From positions 15,987,784 through 16,051,783 of the forward strand of contig NC_092654.1 in the NCBI RefSeq assembly GCF_032118995.1: a DNA stretch of 64,000 bases, in the 5' to 3' direction. The position numbers and the translations under genes were made by a program. How positions within the stretch are numbered: position 1 is the stretch's first letter; each line of letters begins with the position of its first letter. The notes under the pieces were generated by a model that saw only the letters and a program-made list of their open reading frames with translations, was not told the DNA's origin and made no database searches. Shown here in pieces: positions 50,001-61,235 of the stretch. This stretch comes from Asterias amurensis (Eukaryota; Echinodermata; Asteroidea; Forcipulatida; Asteriidae).

Positions 50001-53000
50001 TTAAGCTAAGATTGAAAAGTACTTTAGGAACTAGATGGTTGAATATACGATGGTATCAAAATCCACAATCGAGGAGCAGGTGTTGCAAATTCCCTGTCCC
50101 CCAAACTTCCTTTGGAACGTGTAGGGGCATTAGATGATCGCAGACCAGGATGAGTGAGAGAGGGAGAATGAATAAGACAAGAAATGTAGCCAGGAGGGCA
50201 CAAAACGTTAACAGGCAGCTTTGCAACATCTTCGCTGATGGCTGAATGAGGGATCAGTCTAAGAAAGTTGCTCATTAGCTTTCCTGTGCGCCGTGCGATA
50301 TACTTAGATGTTTGTTTGCATTGTTTCATCATTGTTTAACCTCTGTAAGATTGCTGTGGGATGACATGAAGGCATTCAAAAAGATTCAGTTTTTTTAAAT
50401 CTTGTCCACATGGGTCGTCACATTCTTGACTTCCAGGGCCCAATTTCATAGAGCTGCTTGCTGACAATATTACTTAATAATTGTTTGCTTAGCAGAATTG
50501 TACATGAGACATGGTGTTATGGCTGGCAACCTTATTCTAGTAAGCATAATTTTGTTGTGCTTAGCTGCTTTTTGTGCTTAAGCATCTCTTTGGAATTGGG
50601 CCCACCAGTTCCTTAACATTGTTATTGTTTTCCTGATTTCAGGTTTAACAAGACCCACGACCCAGCTCAACTCGCTGCAGATCAGGTTCACGACATCCTG
50701 GTGACCAAGGCTCAGCGTACGTACCAAGACCTCGCCAAGGCCTTCATGACCATCGACAAGAACGGCAACGGAGTCATCACTAAGAAGGAGCTGAGAGATT
50801 TACTCTATACGTTCATGCTACCCATGACCAAAGACGAGTTTGAACTCCTATGGAAAAAGTGAGTCGTCATTTTTCAGGAAGTGCCACCTCAAGCCTTTAT
50901 TCCAGTATGCCTCTTTAAAGACTCAAGAGTTAACGTGTAAATGAGCGCAAGTTCACTACTATAACTCAGAGTGTTTTGCGGTTACACCATGCGAATATCT
51001 CTTACGAGTAGTGTTGGCTGAAAAGAAAGGATAGTTAATTAACCATTGGTTTTCAGAACCAACATTACCTCAAAAAATGATATTCACATGGTCTTACCGC
51101 AAACCTCTCTTATAGTCTTGAAGGTTCAAATTCACTACTACAGTTTTTTTTTATGCAAATTTTCAAGCATCACTTTAAAGGCAGTGGACACTATTGGTAA
51201 TTACTCAAAATAATTAATGCCATAAAACCTTTCTTGGTGATGAGTAATGGGGAGAGGTTGATGGTATAAAACATTGTGAGAAATGGCTCCCTCTGAAGTG
51301 CCATAGTTTTCGAGAAAGAAGTAATTTTCCACAAATTTGATTTCGAGACCTCAAGTTTAGAACTTGAGGTCTCGAAATCAACCATCTAAACGCACACAAC
51401 TTCGTGTGACAAGGGTGTTTTTTCTTTCATTATTATCTCGCGACTCCGACGACCAATCGAGCTCAAATTTTCACAGGTTTGTTATTTTATGTACATGTTG
51501 AGAATCACCAAAATGAGAAGACTGGATTTTGACAATTACCAATAGTGTCCACTGCCTTTAAAACACTTGATCATTAATTAAAGTTACCCAATCAAAATCA
51601 AAATATTATAAATCTGGACGAGCCAGGGCATGCAAGAAATGTTTAAAGGCAACAAAAATAAAAAGACAAAAACTAGAATAAACGAATAATTAAACTTTGT
51701 TTTTATTTCTTTCAGGTATGACTTTGACTGCAAGGGTTACATCGACCATCAACATTTCCTGTACATGATGGGCAAGTCCTTTGCTCCAGGAGACGAGATC
51801 GGAGTCAGCCGAAGAATCGTTGAGGATTCCCATGAGACTCTGGAGAACCATCACATTACGCAACTAAATAAACAGTGAGTATAGTACCTCGACTCATGCA
51901 GTCTGTTTCCCTGCTTAAGCAAAAGCGGGAGCCAGGGTGTTTTCCCAATGACTTGTTTTTTTAAACTTGGGGTTACTCTTGTCCTTCAAAATAATTCAAA
52001 ATCCTTGATAAAACATTACATTTTTGTCCTGTTCTTCTGAGATGTGTACAGGTCCCCATTTTTGTAAATCCTGTAAGCACAAAAACTTGCTAAGAATGGA
52101 AAACTCTTGCTTAGCAGAAACTGGTTACCAGCCGACAATTCTATCAATTTTTACATTGTTGCGACTGGTACCCTATTCACTTTTCACTTAACAGAGAAAT
52201 TTTCTAAGGTTTTTTGCTAAACAGCTTTATGAAAGTTGTCCCTAATCAGTCGAACAGTGTTTTTGATTGAACACAAGTGGTTGAATATAAATCCAATCTT
52301 CCACAAACCCATCATTGTTTTTCTTGTCTCACATCTTCAGAACATCACCGTTAACTAAGCTTCTAATGCCACCTTCATCCAAGCTTAGCAAAGAAATTTG
52401 CTAAGATTATCTGCTAAACAGCTTTTTGAAATTGGGCCCTAATCAGTCGGACAGTGTTTTTGATTTAGAACAAGAGTTTGGATATGAATTTATACTTAAT
52501 TTTTCTTGTCTGACAGAATGAACATCACCATAAACCAAGCTTCTAACGCCACCTTCATCCCGGCTGACCAGCTAGAGCAAGCCCTCAAGGATCGCTTCCG
52601 GGATAAGTACGCCTCCTTTCAGAATGCCTTCAACCAGCTTGACCTCAGCAAGACGGGCTATGTTACGGTCAAGGAGCTCCAGAAGGTCCTGTTGGACCAC
52701 AACTATCTGGTGGATGACAGCACATTCTCTGAGTTTTTACAAAGGTTGGTGTTGGTCAGTTTGTTCAAATTTTAGGCATTTTAGTTTGCCCTCGGATATC
52801 CTTAAAAGTCACTCAAAAGTCCTTGGCCATTTAGAGCTGTTCAGCAAGGAAAGAGTTATGAACCAGTCATATCAATGTAAACTTTGTGGTATTTCGGCTG
52901 GTTCCCTATTTTATCTAGGTATGATTTGAGGTCTGCAATTTTTTGTGCTTGCAGGCTTTATGGAATTTGGCCCTCGAAGATACAGATCGCAGTAATCAGA

Positions 53001-56000
53001 TATCTGTTGTGTTTCAATGATTTTCGTGACTAGGTGAAACTTGTCATTAATATTGTTCAAAGATATATGATACAATTGTTTATGCGACAAGAATGACAAT
53101 GTTTTCTAAGACCCACTTAGGGGTCTATTCTTCAAATAGAGTCCAATGGTAAGACCCACTATCTGATTCACGTAGGAACTTTTACATTGTTAACCATAGA
53201 AATTCCCTGAAGAAGTCAATATAAAAAATGGAAAAATACACAGAAATTTGATTCTAATTCAACATAATTATTCTTTGTGTTTTTGTAGAATCAATTTTTT
53301 GTGCTTGCAGGCTTTATGGAATTTGGCCCTCGAAGATACAGATCGCAGTAATCAGATATCTGTTGTGTTTCAATGATTTTCGTGACTAGGTGAAACTTGT
53401 CATTAATATTGTTCAAAGATATATGATACAATTGTTTATGCGACAAGAATGACAATGTTTTCTAAGACCCACTTAGGGGTCTATTCTTCAAATAGAGTCC
53501 AATGGTAAGACCCACTATCTGATTCACGTAGGAACTTTTACATTGTTAACCATAGAAATTCCCTGAAGAAGTCAATATAAAAAATGGAAAAATACACAGA
53601 AATTTGATTCTAATTCAACATAATTATTCTTTGTGTTTTTGTAGAATCGGAGTCCAGTCAGTGAAGGGCAAACTTTCCTATGTACAGTTCCTTGAAGCGT
53701 TTGACGAGGGTAGAGAGGCACGCTATCGGCAGAAGAACCACCCCGTGGTTCGGCCGGAGAGTTTCTCTCTACTAGGTCCGGATAAAGCCCTGAAGAAACT
53801 CAAGAGGTTGATGTCCACTCAACTACCAGTCCTTAAATCGGTAAGTTTTGACACTGCTTTTAAGTTGCTCTAGAATTGCAAGGGTCGTGGGTTCAGTAAT
53901 ATGCCTTGGTAAACACCAAAAATTAATATTCTTATCCCGATGCAAATTTAACATCTATTATATAAGTTTTGAATTATCAGTCATCTGAAAACTCTGCGCA
54001 GAGTCAAAATTATAAAACACTCAACAGAGCCAAGAGCAAGTTTGGAGTACACACATTTATTGATTTTTCTCTCACTGCAGGCATTCGGTGCTTTTGACAA
54101 GGACAAGCGAGGGCGTATATCCGCTCCGGAGCTACGTCGAGTGTTGGACAACTTCTGCTTCAAACTAACAGACAAGCAGTTTAAACACTTGATGACAAAG
54201 ATCCGTGTGAACTCGGACTTGACTGTGAGCTACATGGCATTTCTGGAAGAGTTCTCAACCAATGAAAATGAGGTATGTGTTGTCTTTTGGGAAGTTTAGT
54301 TTTTGAAATTAGCATTTTTATTTCTGCAATCTGAATCTCGACCTGTTTCAGGCATAATATTCTTTCTACTTTAGTCTGACATCCTATTTGTTGAGCGATA
54401 CACTGAGCGATAAACTCCAAAGTGGGTCGAATTCCACCCGAGTAACATGCCTGTGATATTTTTTTCACAGGACTCGGGAAAGTACTGAGTATACAGTGCT
54501 AACACACATCAGTGTATGGGTAAAAAACCAAAATTAATATTCCAAACGCGAAGTTAGATTATTTGTTTCTCATCAAGTGTGACATTTTTTCTACTATCAT
54601 CATCATTATACCATGTAAGTTATGTAAATCTGTGATCATCACGATTTTTGTTTCCTACCAATTCTGTAACGTTTCTGTAACGACCTTTTGATCCTTATGG
54701 ATATTAAGTTACAATTACGATATGTTGTAATTTATCAGTTTATCAAGTCGAGGCCATACAGCATCTCGAGCCTGCCAGACAAGAAAAAAACAAATAGAGT
54801 CATGCAATTATAATCCCATCACATTCATTTTTCTGCAGATTGCAAACAGCTGGTTTGAATCCCTTAACAAAGTTGACGAGGAGACGACCCGTCAATCGCC
54901 GCCGTTGTACACCCTAGAAGATCTACAGAAGGACATCAGGATGGCCGTAACGGCGCGCTTCTATCGTTTCACGGAGAAGTTTGGCGAGGTGGACTACGCT
55001 AAGATCGGGGTGGTGTCCAAGGAGGATTTCAAGATGGTGATGGATGAGATTGCATTCAGGATGAATCCAGATCAGGTAAGAAATACAGGAGTGTGATTTC
55101 CTTGTTTTGTTCGCTGGGAATCCGGTTTTTTTAACCCCCACCCATCTTTATATTTTTTTTATATTTTAGAACTAAGAAAATGAAGATGAAACTGTAGCGC
55201 AGCCTAAGTTGTAGAGAAGGGCTTTTAAAACCAAAGATTAGTGTATACAGCAGGCTTCGCACTCGAAAGTTCTCACGCTCACACGCTTTCACGCTTTGCG
55301 ATTAGAGTTGGCTTTTTTATGTCACTGACAGCCTATCACATCCCGTTGTAATCTTGACATCAAAGGAAGCAAGTTTCCCCTTCTTTATTTGTATACAAAC
55401 ACTGCATTATGTTGTTTGGCGTTGGCATTTTCCCATTCACCATAGGTACAAAACTGTATGCTTGCACAATTATTGGCAAGCCATTAGGCTACTACCCACC
55501 TTTAAATAGTAGAGATCACCTGCTACAAGAGGATGTAGCAAAAAATATTTGAAGTTTATTTTTAAAATCTTGAATCCCTCCTTTGGCTAATTTGACCTTT
55601 TTTTATCTCCAATCCTCTTCCAGCTCGACAGTCTGTGGAACACATTACCAGTCAATGAGTTTGGCAACATGGAGTATCATAAGTTTCTCAAGCAGTACAC
55701 GGTGGACAACTTGGATGTCTCTAAGTTGGACTCATTATCCGAGCTTCCTAGAGCATCCTCCGTTCATCCAGCGAGGCAGATTGCAACCAGTCCGGCAGTG
55801 AGAGCATCCAGTAGACTGGTGAGTGTACATGTAGGTCCACTCGCCCCCCACCGGTCTCATTCAAAACTGCTGGAATTAGTTTTTTTGAGGCATGGTGGCC
55901 ACTATAGGAGTGCACTACTGTGAAGTGCGTGTGTATACAGACAGACTTGGTAGAATTGGTCTTAGCTAATTACTGGCCAATGACCGTAACAGTTCTTGGT

Positions 56001-58465
56001 TGCAGCTTCAAAAACGAACTAATGACGGGCATGTATTGCTGACAGGCGCAATGCGCTTTTTGCAACATGTTATCACACATGATGTGCTAATGCATGTTGG
56101 CAATAATGTAAAAGATCTTTTTTAACCAAAGTTGCAAAAAGAATGTTGTGATTGGGCCCTATTTTGAGCACAAGGCAAAACATTACAATAATTATTTGTA
56201 ATGGATTTACACAACAGAGCTGCATTATTAAGGATTGGCAATTGGGGCAATATTTAACGAGAGTCAAGCTATAAACTCTCTTCTATATAAAGATCTCTGA
56301 TTACATTTTACAGTCGAGCAGGATGTCCATCCAGCGACTAGCCACGCCTCTGGTCAACGCTGAGAATGCTGAGCAAAGGCTGAAACTTCAAATGGGTAAA
56401 CAGTGGAAGGAGGTCCAGAGATTGTGTCGCCTTAAAGACCCTGAGAGCTCAGGAGAAGTAGATGGAGAGGACTTCAGAGGTGAGTTTCGTTTTCCTCCGA
56501 CTGAATTAGCAACAATTTCATAGCAACGGCTTCAATAATACAAAGGAATTCAATATTAATGATTGAGTGCAAAAAGTTGGGAAGGTAGGGCATTTTGCTC
56601 TACCAGCCAGACATCTATAGTGGGCGATACCCATACCTACATCCTTACAGACTGTGAAGGGGGTAATCCTATTTCAGCCCCATGAGTGGATGGCATGGTG
56701 TCCCTGGTGACAGTTGATCTAGGTTGATAGCCCAAATCTGTTAAGTTTAGCCCTCAACCACTGTCACACTGACGAGGTCGTTCGTCCTAGTAAGTTCAGG
56801 GATATCTCATAACTAATTTTTTTTTCTTTTTTTCAGGAATCCTGGAAAGCCTTGGATTTTCATTAACTGGTGATGAGTTTGATCAGCTGACCACGAAGTA
56901 CGACTTAAAAGGAAATGGAAAGTAAGTGATTTAAACAAACTTCTCAAATAAGTTAATGTCATATCAAGCGGGGAGGGTTTCCTAGTTCAGGTCTTGCCCA
57001 ATTAACTATAAAGTTACCCGTAAACATGTTTCCATTGCATTCAAAATTTTATTTAGTATCTGTATTTAGAATTGCATTTGATTAAATTCTGGGTATAATT
57101 TGTGGTCGTTGTCAAAGAACAGTATCCTCCTTTGGTGTATCCCAACATTATGATGATAAAATAACAAACTTGTGACAATTTTAGCTCAATTATTCATCGA
57201 AGTTGCAAGAAACTAATGATAGAAAGAAAAAAAAACTGTTGTTACATAGTATAGTGTGTACACATGCGTACAATAACAACCCTGTTGTCAATTGTCAATA
57301 TTTTTTCATTTAAATCACACCAATACCAGACTATTGAGATTATTTACAATTCATTTTTGGTTCCATATTTTGTTGTTTTGCAGATTTTGTTACCTGGATT
57401 TCTTGAAGCATTCCGTACTGAAACTTCAACCAGTAGCCGAGGAAGGTGAAGACAGACCCTCCATGTCTAGGCATAGAATACATCCATCCAAGATCCCGGT
57501 AAGAAATAGTTTTGCTTACACCCCCCACCCACCCCCAAACCCCTGGTCTGTATTTTTACAGCAACATAATACAGTGGCAACACAGTATATTAATAGTGTG
57601 TACAGTAGTGCAAAAGTGTATGGTTGCTGTAAGCTCGTTCATGTGAATGAGAAGTTTTTATGCCGATCATGAAACCCGCTTATGTAGCACCTTACAAGGT
57701 GCACTTGGTAACTACTGCCAGAAATACCAAGGCAAACCCTCTTCTCTTGGCAGTAAGTGTAATTGGGGTCTTTTACAAGCGTTACACAACACAAAGCTTT
57801 ACGTCCCATCCGAAGGACAAAGCTACAGTTGTTTACTTAAAAGTATCTTGCTTACAGACACAGGAGCCGATTTCACAAAGAGTTAGGACTCGTCTTATCT
57901 CGAGTTAGGATGAGTAACTCATAGTTAGGACGAGTTACTCGTCCTAACTTAAGATTAATCTTAAGGTCTGCATGCTACAGTGCAGGGTTGGGACTCGTCC
58001 TAAGTCCTAAGATTAGTCTTAAGTTAGGAAGAGTTTTGTGAAATTGACGGCAAAAGTCACAACCGGGACTCAAACCTACACTCAGAACAATCGGAGCTTG
58101 AGTCTCAGCCACGATGTGCCACAAAATACTGCATCAAATAAAAAGGTGGAAATCTAATTAACCTCTACTCTACCCCTGTACTCTTATTCCAGACCAAACC
58201 TGGATCGTCTAGTAGCGACATGATCCAAGCAATGCTGAGAGTACGGGAGTGTATCATCGACAACTGGAAACAGATGAGGAGAGCCTTCCGCGGGATCGAT
58301 CCATCAGGGACAGGCATCGTGACCGCCATGCAGTTCCGTTCCGTCCTGCGTCAGTTTAACATCAACATGTCGGAAGATGAGTTCTTTCATTTGATGACGT
58401 ACTACGATAGGTGTCTGGAGGGTAAGATCTCATACAACGACTTCTTAAGGGCTTTTCTTCAGTGA
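38077..58465 (+). CDS. EFCAB6-like: EFCAB6-like multi-EF-hand ciliary protein
   Basis: Twenty-six coding exons: 38077-38254, 39136-39251, 39874-40100, 40635-40838, 41126-41244, 41944-42068, 42607-42755, 43451-43561, 43875-43995, 45060-45230, 45855-46087, 46551-46718, 47464-47635, 48153-48401, 49573-49808, 50643-50858, 51716-51874, 52517-52744, 53645-53840, 54081-54272, 54839-55075, 55624-55818, 56314-56479, 56837-56921, 57384-57498, 58193-58465. They encode 1,546 aa; human EFCAB6 is about 1,500 aa. After a basic, Ser/Gly-rich N-terminus (1-80) come many EF-hand pairs in modules of about 110 aa. Loops close to canonical include DYNRDGKVQKHE (exon 4), DQNRDGKVTKKE (exons 9/10), DKNGNGVITKKE (exon 16), DLSKTGYVTVKE (exon 18) and DKDKRGRISAPE (exon 20). 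Others are degenerate at position 12 (exons 7, 15, 24/25, 26) and probably do not bind calcium. EFCAB6 is known as a DJ-1-binding protein and an axonemal doublet component, so a ciliary or flagellar role is likely. Intron 1 uses a GC donor. The last exon ends FLRAFLQ-stop. Confidence 0.92.
38345..38500 (-). repeat. Dispersed repeat E copy
   Basis: An inverted version of the 8,517 repeat (CATTGCCTTGGTGCCC, GAAATTTATAATTTCCTCAT, then CCTTTCAAAAAACGAAGC and AGGCCTG). It is in intron 1 of the EFCAB6-like gene. Confidence 0.6.
39338..39724. mobile_element. Element A copy
   Basis: Complete: TTAAAGGCAGTGGACAC to GTGTCCACTGCCTTTAA, with the central GAGACCTCAGA...TGAGGTCTC palindrome. It is in intron 2 of the EFCAB6-like gene. 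Confidence 0.85.
43002..43396. mobile_element. Element A copy
   Basis: TTAAAGGCACTGGACAC to GTGTCCAGTGCC followed by TTAA after a T run. It is in intron 7 of the EFCAB6-like gene. Confidence 0.75.
44073..44316. mobile_element. Element C copy
   Basis: GGGCCCATTTTCATAGAGC to TTTGAAATTGGGCCC. The arms match those of the 36,186 copy. Confidence 0.75.
44321..44745 (+). mobile_element. Triplicated tail of a non-LTR RT
   Basis: Three tandem copies start at about 44,338, 44,475 and 44,604 (periods 137 and 129). In one plus frame each reads FAPLTWNAFTISIR, close to the APxxWNxLPxxIR box near the C-terminus of non-LTR reverse transcriptases. The first copy also has SASDTTRLMEPNSVKVFKS. Nothing else of the element remains. 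It lies in intron 9 of the EFCAB6-like gene. Confidence 0.6.
46107..46490. mobile_element. Element A copy
   Basis: From TTGAAGGCACTGGACAC to GTGTCCAGTGGCGTTAA, diverged. It is in intron 11 of the EFCAB6-like gene. Confidence 0.75.
48447..48570 (+). pseudogene. Partial duplicate of EFCAB6-like exon 14
   Basis: The 3' part of exon 14 with its donor and about 30 bp of intron (48,278-48,431) is repeated 169 bp downstream. The copy keeps 41 codons open in the original frame up to TTTGGG|GTAAGT, with a few replacements (V to E, H to Y, A to V). No acceptor with a pyrimidine tract precedes it, so as it stands it is probably a non-spliced pseudo-exon. Confidence 0.85.
48718..48805 (+). mobile_element. 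tRNA-like SINE head
   Basis: GTTGGTAGAGCACCAACATG and GATTCAAATCC form A- and B-box-like segments. A relative is at 23,966-24,025. The arm pairing is too poor for a working tRNA. Confidence 0.5.
48994..49370. mobile_element. Element A copy
   Basis: TTAAAGACAGTGGACAC to GTGTCCACTGCCTTTAA. It is in intron 14 of the EFCAB6-like gene. Confidence 0.85.
49900..50340 (-). mobile_element. Non-LTR RT C-terminal remnant
   Basis: The minus frame 50,024-50,332 reads GDREFATPAPRLWILIPSYI, which fits the conserved GxRxFxxxAPxLWNxLP box near the end of CR1/Jockey-type ORF2. No catalytic domain is present. An ATAAT microsatellite stands at its right-hand neighbour near 49,838-49,857. Confidence 0.55.
50436..50603. 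mobile_element. Element C copy
   Basis: GGGCCCAATTTCATAGAGC to TTGGAATTGGGCCC, directly before exon 16 of the EFCAB6-like gene. Confidence 0.75.
51175..51561. mobile_element. Element A copy
   Basis: Complete: TTAAAGGCAGTGGACAC to GTGTCCACTGCCTTTAA. Its central palindrome is GAGACCTCAAGTTTAGAAC followed by TTGAGGTCTC. It is in intron 16. Confidence 0.85.
52037..52440. mobile_element. Decayed element C-like sequence
   Basis: GCTAAGAATGG, TTGCTTAGCAGAAAC and GAAATTGGGCCC words occur in two partial copies (about 52,070-52,230 and 52,380-52,440). The boundaries are unclear. Confidence 0.4.
52936..53647 (+). repeat. 356-bp exact tandem duplication including a splice acceptor
   Basis: Copy 1 (52,936-53,291) and copy 2 (53,292-53,647) look identical along their length. 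Each ends with the TTTGTGTTTTTGTAG acceptor and the first bases AATC of exon 19. Only the second copy is followed by the coding exon. Confidence 0.92.
53863..53965 (+). mobile_element. SINE remnant
   Basis: Carries GCAAGGGTCGTGGGTTC and TTATCCCGATGCAAATTTAA from the 17.6-kb SINE, with an internal deletion. A second fragment of the same family (ACCCGAGTAACATGCC to CCAAAATTAATATTCC) lies at 54,424-54,545. Confidence 0.6.
56566..56780 (+). mobile_element. SINE body without head
   Basis: TTTTGCTCTACCAGCCAG and TTTCAGCCCCA stretches match the body of the 15.9-kb SINE. No tRNA-like head is seen. It is in intron 23 of the EFCAB6-like gene. Confidence 0.55.
57090..57250. mobile_element. Element A half copy
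   Basis: GTTGTCAAAGAACAGTATCC, TTGGTGTATCCCAACATTA and AACAAACTTGTGACAATTT match one arm of element A. The termini are lost. Confidence 0.55.
57863..58052. mobile_element. Element D copy
   Basis: AGCCGATTTCACAAAGAGTT to GTTTTGTGAAATTGACGGC, with repeated TTAGGACGAGT words in both orientations. It lies before the last exon of the EFCAB6-like gene. Confidence 0.75.
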
Positions 58466-59033
58466 GACGCTTTTTGGTGGGATTCAGATTTTTGCTTGAA
58501 ATGGAAGGTATCTGCAAGTCAAGGTGAGGCTTATTTTTTTTATGGGGTAGACCGATTTTATTATGTGGAGAGATTGTATTGTGTCTTCTGGAAAGATAAG
58601 TGCAACATTGGTGAGAGGTTTACAGATTTGCATCTATCAAACATGGTTTAAAGATGGTCATAGTGGAAAACTTCCCTTGAAACATTTTTGCTTGAAATGC
58701 TATGGTTTTTGAGAGTGAGTGAAACAACTTTAGTTTTGATCGTGGAGACCAAAACTTGTTCTAAAATATTGACAACTATTTTATTTTGACTGGGATGATT
58801 TGTTGAGCCTAAACTTTCCCGGGTGTGATATTTAATGTATATGTTGCGTCACACAAAGTGCGGATACTGGTCTTTCCCTTCCAATGTTGTACATGAACTT
58901 TAATGAAATACCCTGGTGTTTTTGAAAAGAAGATGTAAACTATTTGTTGTTATACAGAATGAATCTAGCTAAACAGACAATCATAGAGGAAACCAATAGA
59001 GAACTACCCTTATGCCAGTTTTTTTTACTTGTC

Positions 59034-59353
59034 TTAAAGGGAAGGTACACGTTTGGTAATTACTCAAAACAAATATTAACTTAAAAACTGACTTTATAAT
59101 GAGCATTGGAGAGCTGTTGATAGTAGCATAGATTTTGAGTAATAGCATAGATTTCTCACTAAAATAATAAAATACTTCTAGCTAGAAGTCTTTTATTCCA
59201 ACAAGGGTGTTTTTTTCTGTCATCATTTTCTCACAACTACGATGACCAATTGAGCTCAAATTTTAACAGGTTTGTTATTTTATGCTTATGTTGGGATACA
59301 CCGAGTGAGAAGACTGGTCTTTGACAATTACCAAAGGTGTACCTTCCTTTTAA
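59034..59353. mobile_element. Element A variant
   Basis: TTAAAGGGAAGGTACACG to CGTGTACC-like GGTGTACCTTCC followed by TTTTAA. It has the same arms with a shorter centre. The variant terminus matches the half copy at 23,871. Confidence 0.7.
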
Positions 59354-59463
59354 AAGAAAAGGGGCCAAAGACCAATCATTGATGTCCGTCAGCATTGGAA
59401 GTTTCTGTTAAGAAAACGGTTATTTAACTAATTCCAGCAGCCTTTTTACACTGAGAGTTGACT

Positions 59464-59819
59464 AATTTCCTAAAATGTTTATTTTGGAAGCTCTCGTATG
59501 CTTAGATTTAGACGTCGGTTAGTTCGTTGTATTACATCCCAGCAAACATCATTAGAATATTTATTTATTAAGAAGAAAGTAACCTAGTTCTTAAAAGCGT
59601 ACATGCATTCCAGTGCTCTCAATTTTTATGAATACTTGCTAAATTTCCTAAAATGTTTATTTTGGAAGCTCTCGTATGCTTAGATTTAGACGTCGGTTAG
59701 TTCGTTGTATTACATCCCAGCAAACATCATTAGAATATTTATTTATTAAGAAGAAAGTAACCTAGTTCTTAAAAGCGTACATGCATTCCAGTGCTCTCAA
59801 TTTTTATGAATACTTGCTG
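59464..59819 (+). repeat. 178-bp tandem duplication
   Basis: AATTTCCTAAAATGTTTATT starts copies at 59,464 and 59,642. They are nearly identical through GAATACTTGCT. Confidence 0.9.
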
Positions 59820-59947
59820 AAAACATATTCGGTTTACTCTTGTGATATTAGTTAAACCACAAAGCAAGGTGTTTGCAGTTATTTTCTGGCAGGGGTTGTT
59901 GAATTTCTGTGTTTTCAGCTATAGGCTGGTGTTGGGTTGGGAAGATT

Positions 59948-60202
59948 GGGTGCGTTCCATTAGCTTCCCGAGGTCGACCCCAGTCTGCCCCCGGTACGTT
60001 CAAAATAGCTTTGGGGTCATTCCAGGGGCTCACCCATGTCAGCCCCAAGTGCCCTGCTTGTGGAGCGGGATCTTGGGGTTTGCCCGATGTGCATGAAGTC
60101 ACCATGAGAGGGTGAGTGTGATCGTTCGATTAGCTCCTGTCAGGGGCTCACCCGAATGAACATCGCGGGGTCGACACGGGGAAGCTAATCGAACGCACCC
60201 AT
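59948..60202. mobile_element. Fold-back element
   Basis: Left end GGGTGCGTTCCATTAGCTTC and right end its near complement (GAAGCTAATCGAACGCACCC). GTCGACCCC/GGGGTCGAC and GGGGCTCACCC occur inside. GC-rich compared with its surroundings. Confidence 0.75.
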
Positions 60203-60323
60203 TGTCTGTAGAAATACACTGTATATATAGTGTGCTAATATATATATATCTGTATTTTAAAGAAAATTGTCATCAGTAAACGGACATGCTTTTCATGTCT
60301 ATGAAATCACTTATTTGTAATTT

Positions 60324-60329
60324 AATAAA
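60324..60329 (+). terminator. Candidate polyadenylation signal, EFCAB6-like gene
   Basis: AATAAA followed within 15 nt by the GT-rich TTTGTTGGTGT. It is the best-placed signal after the stop codon. Confidence 0.4.
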
Positions 60330-60939
60330 CAATCTTTGTTGGTGTCATGTAAATATGAACATTTTTGACAGTGTATAAAATCCTGATCTTTAAAGATATG
60401 AATTTGTTAATTCTCTAGCCACTATGGGCGTTGTAAAGTTTGTGTGTGTGTGAATTATGTTCCGACTATGCATTGTATTTGATTCTCATTTTGTATGTCT
60501 GTAAATAATAATACTACATAAAGCATGCTGAATTATGGCTGTCTCTGGATAATATTTATTTACTTCTCTTTCTACGATTCATTTCGATCTCTCTCCATGT
60601 ATCATATATCTTTAGGTAAAATTCCCCTTGGCAAGACAAAAAAATTACACAATATAAAGCAAGTGATTTATCAATTATAGTTATAAAAGTTGTCATAGAT
60701 TCTGTCTTTCAAAGACAAATGAACATCGGTCTTAATCCAATACTCAAGCCAATTACTACCAGGTATGCGAGAGATGTAAGTCTTGGTTGTACTGTACTTG
60801 GAGTCAGTTTCCCCAGTGTGTTTCAGTTTAGTGTATATATTACTAGACCAACGAGAAGGATTACACACTCGCCAAACCTTTACATGCATTTTAACTCTCA
60901 AAACAGCAGACCATTGGCAGGCAGTAGCTGCATGTGACG

Positions 60940-61235
60940 CATAGAGTTATATATAAGAACTAGAGGGCGCACTGGCCTGTATACGCGCCCCGGCATGCAC
61001 GCAGGCGGCCATTTTCTAAGTTGACAAAACTGGCATCCCACAGCGTGTGTTTGTGCGGCCATTTTGTAAGTTGAACAAAATAGCATTGTGTAGCGTTTAA
61101 TAAACAAAAACTCCAACATGTGTTTCATATTCAACGCGAGTACAGAATGGCGCGCGCATGTCTCCTTGTGGTCCCGTCGCGTTTGTGCACGAAGCATCAC
61201 CCGTGCGCCCTCTAGTTCTTATATATAACTCTATG
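60940..61235. mobile_element. 296-bp DNA transposon with 8-bp target duplication
   Basis: Terminal inverted repeats of about 33 bp begin CATAGAGTTATATATAAG, continue through AACTAGAGGGCGCAC and are mirrored at the right end. ATGTGACG flanks both sides exactly (60,932-60,939 and 61,236-61,243). No transposase is present. The interior has two GCGGCCATTTT copies. An 8-bp duplication is typical of hAT, and also of P and Merlin elements. Confidence 0.88.

Larger units (their letters stand above)
58466..60345 (+). other. Probable 3' UTR of the EFCAB6-like gene
   Basis: This follows the stop codon up to a candidate polyadenylation signal. It holds half of a fold-back element (58,620-58,880), an element A copy (59,034-59,353), a 178-bp tandem duplication and a 254-bp fold-back element. 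No further coding exon was found. The extent of the transcript is inferred from the AATAAA only. Confidence 0.4.

Noticed and set aside
57292..57672. 126-codon plus-strand frame as a separate gene
   Set aside because: Its only meaningful part, 57,384-57,498, is exon 25 of the EFCAB6-like gene. The rest is intron.
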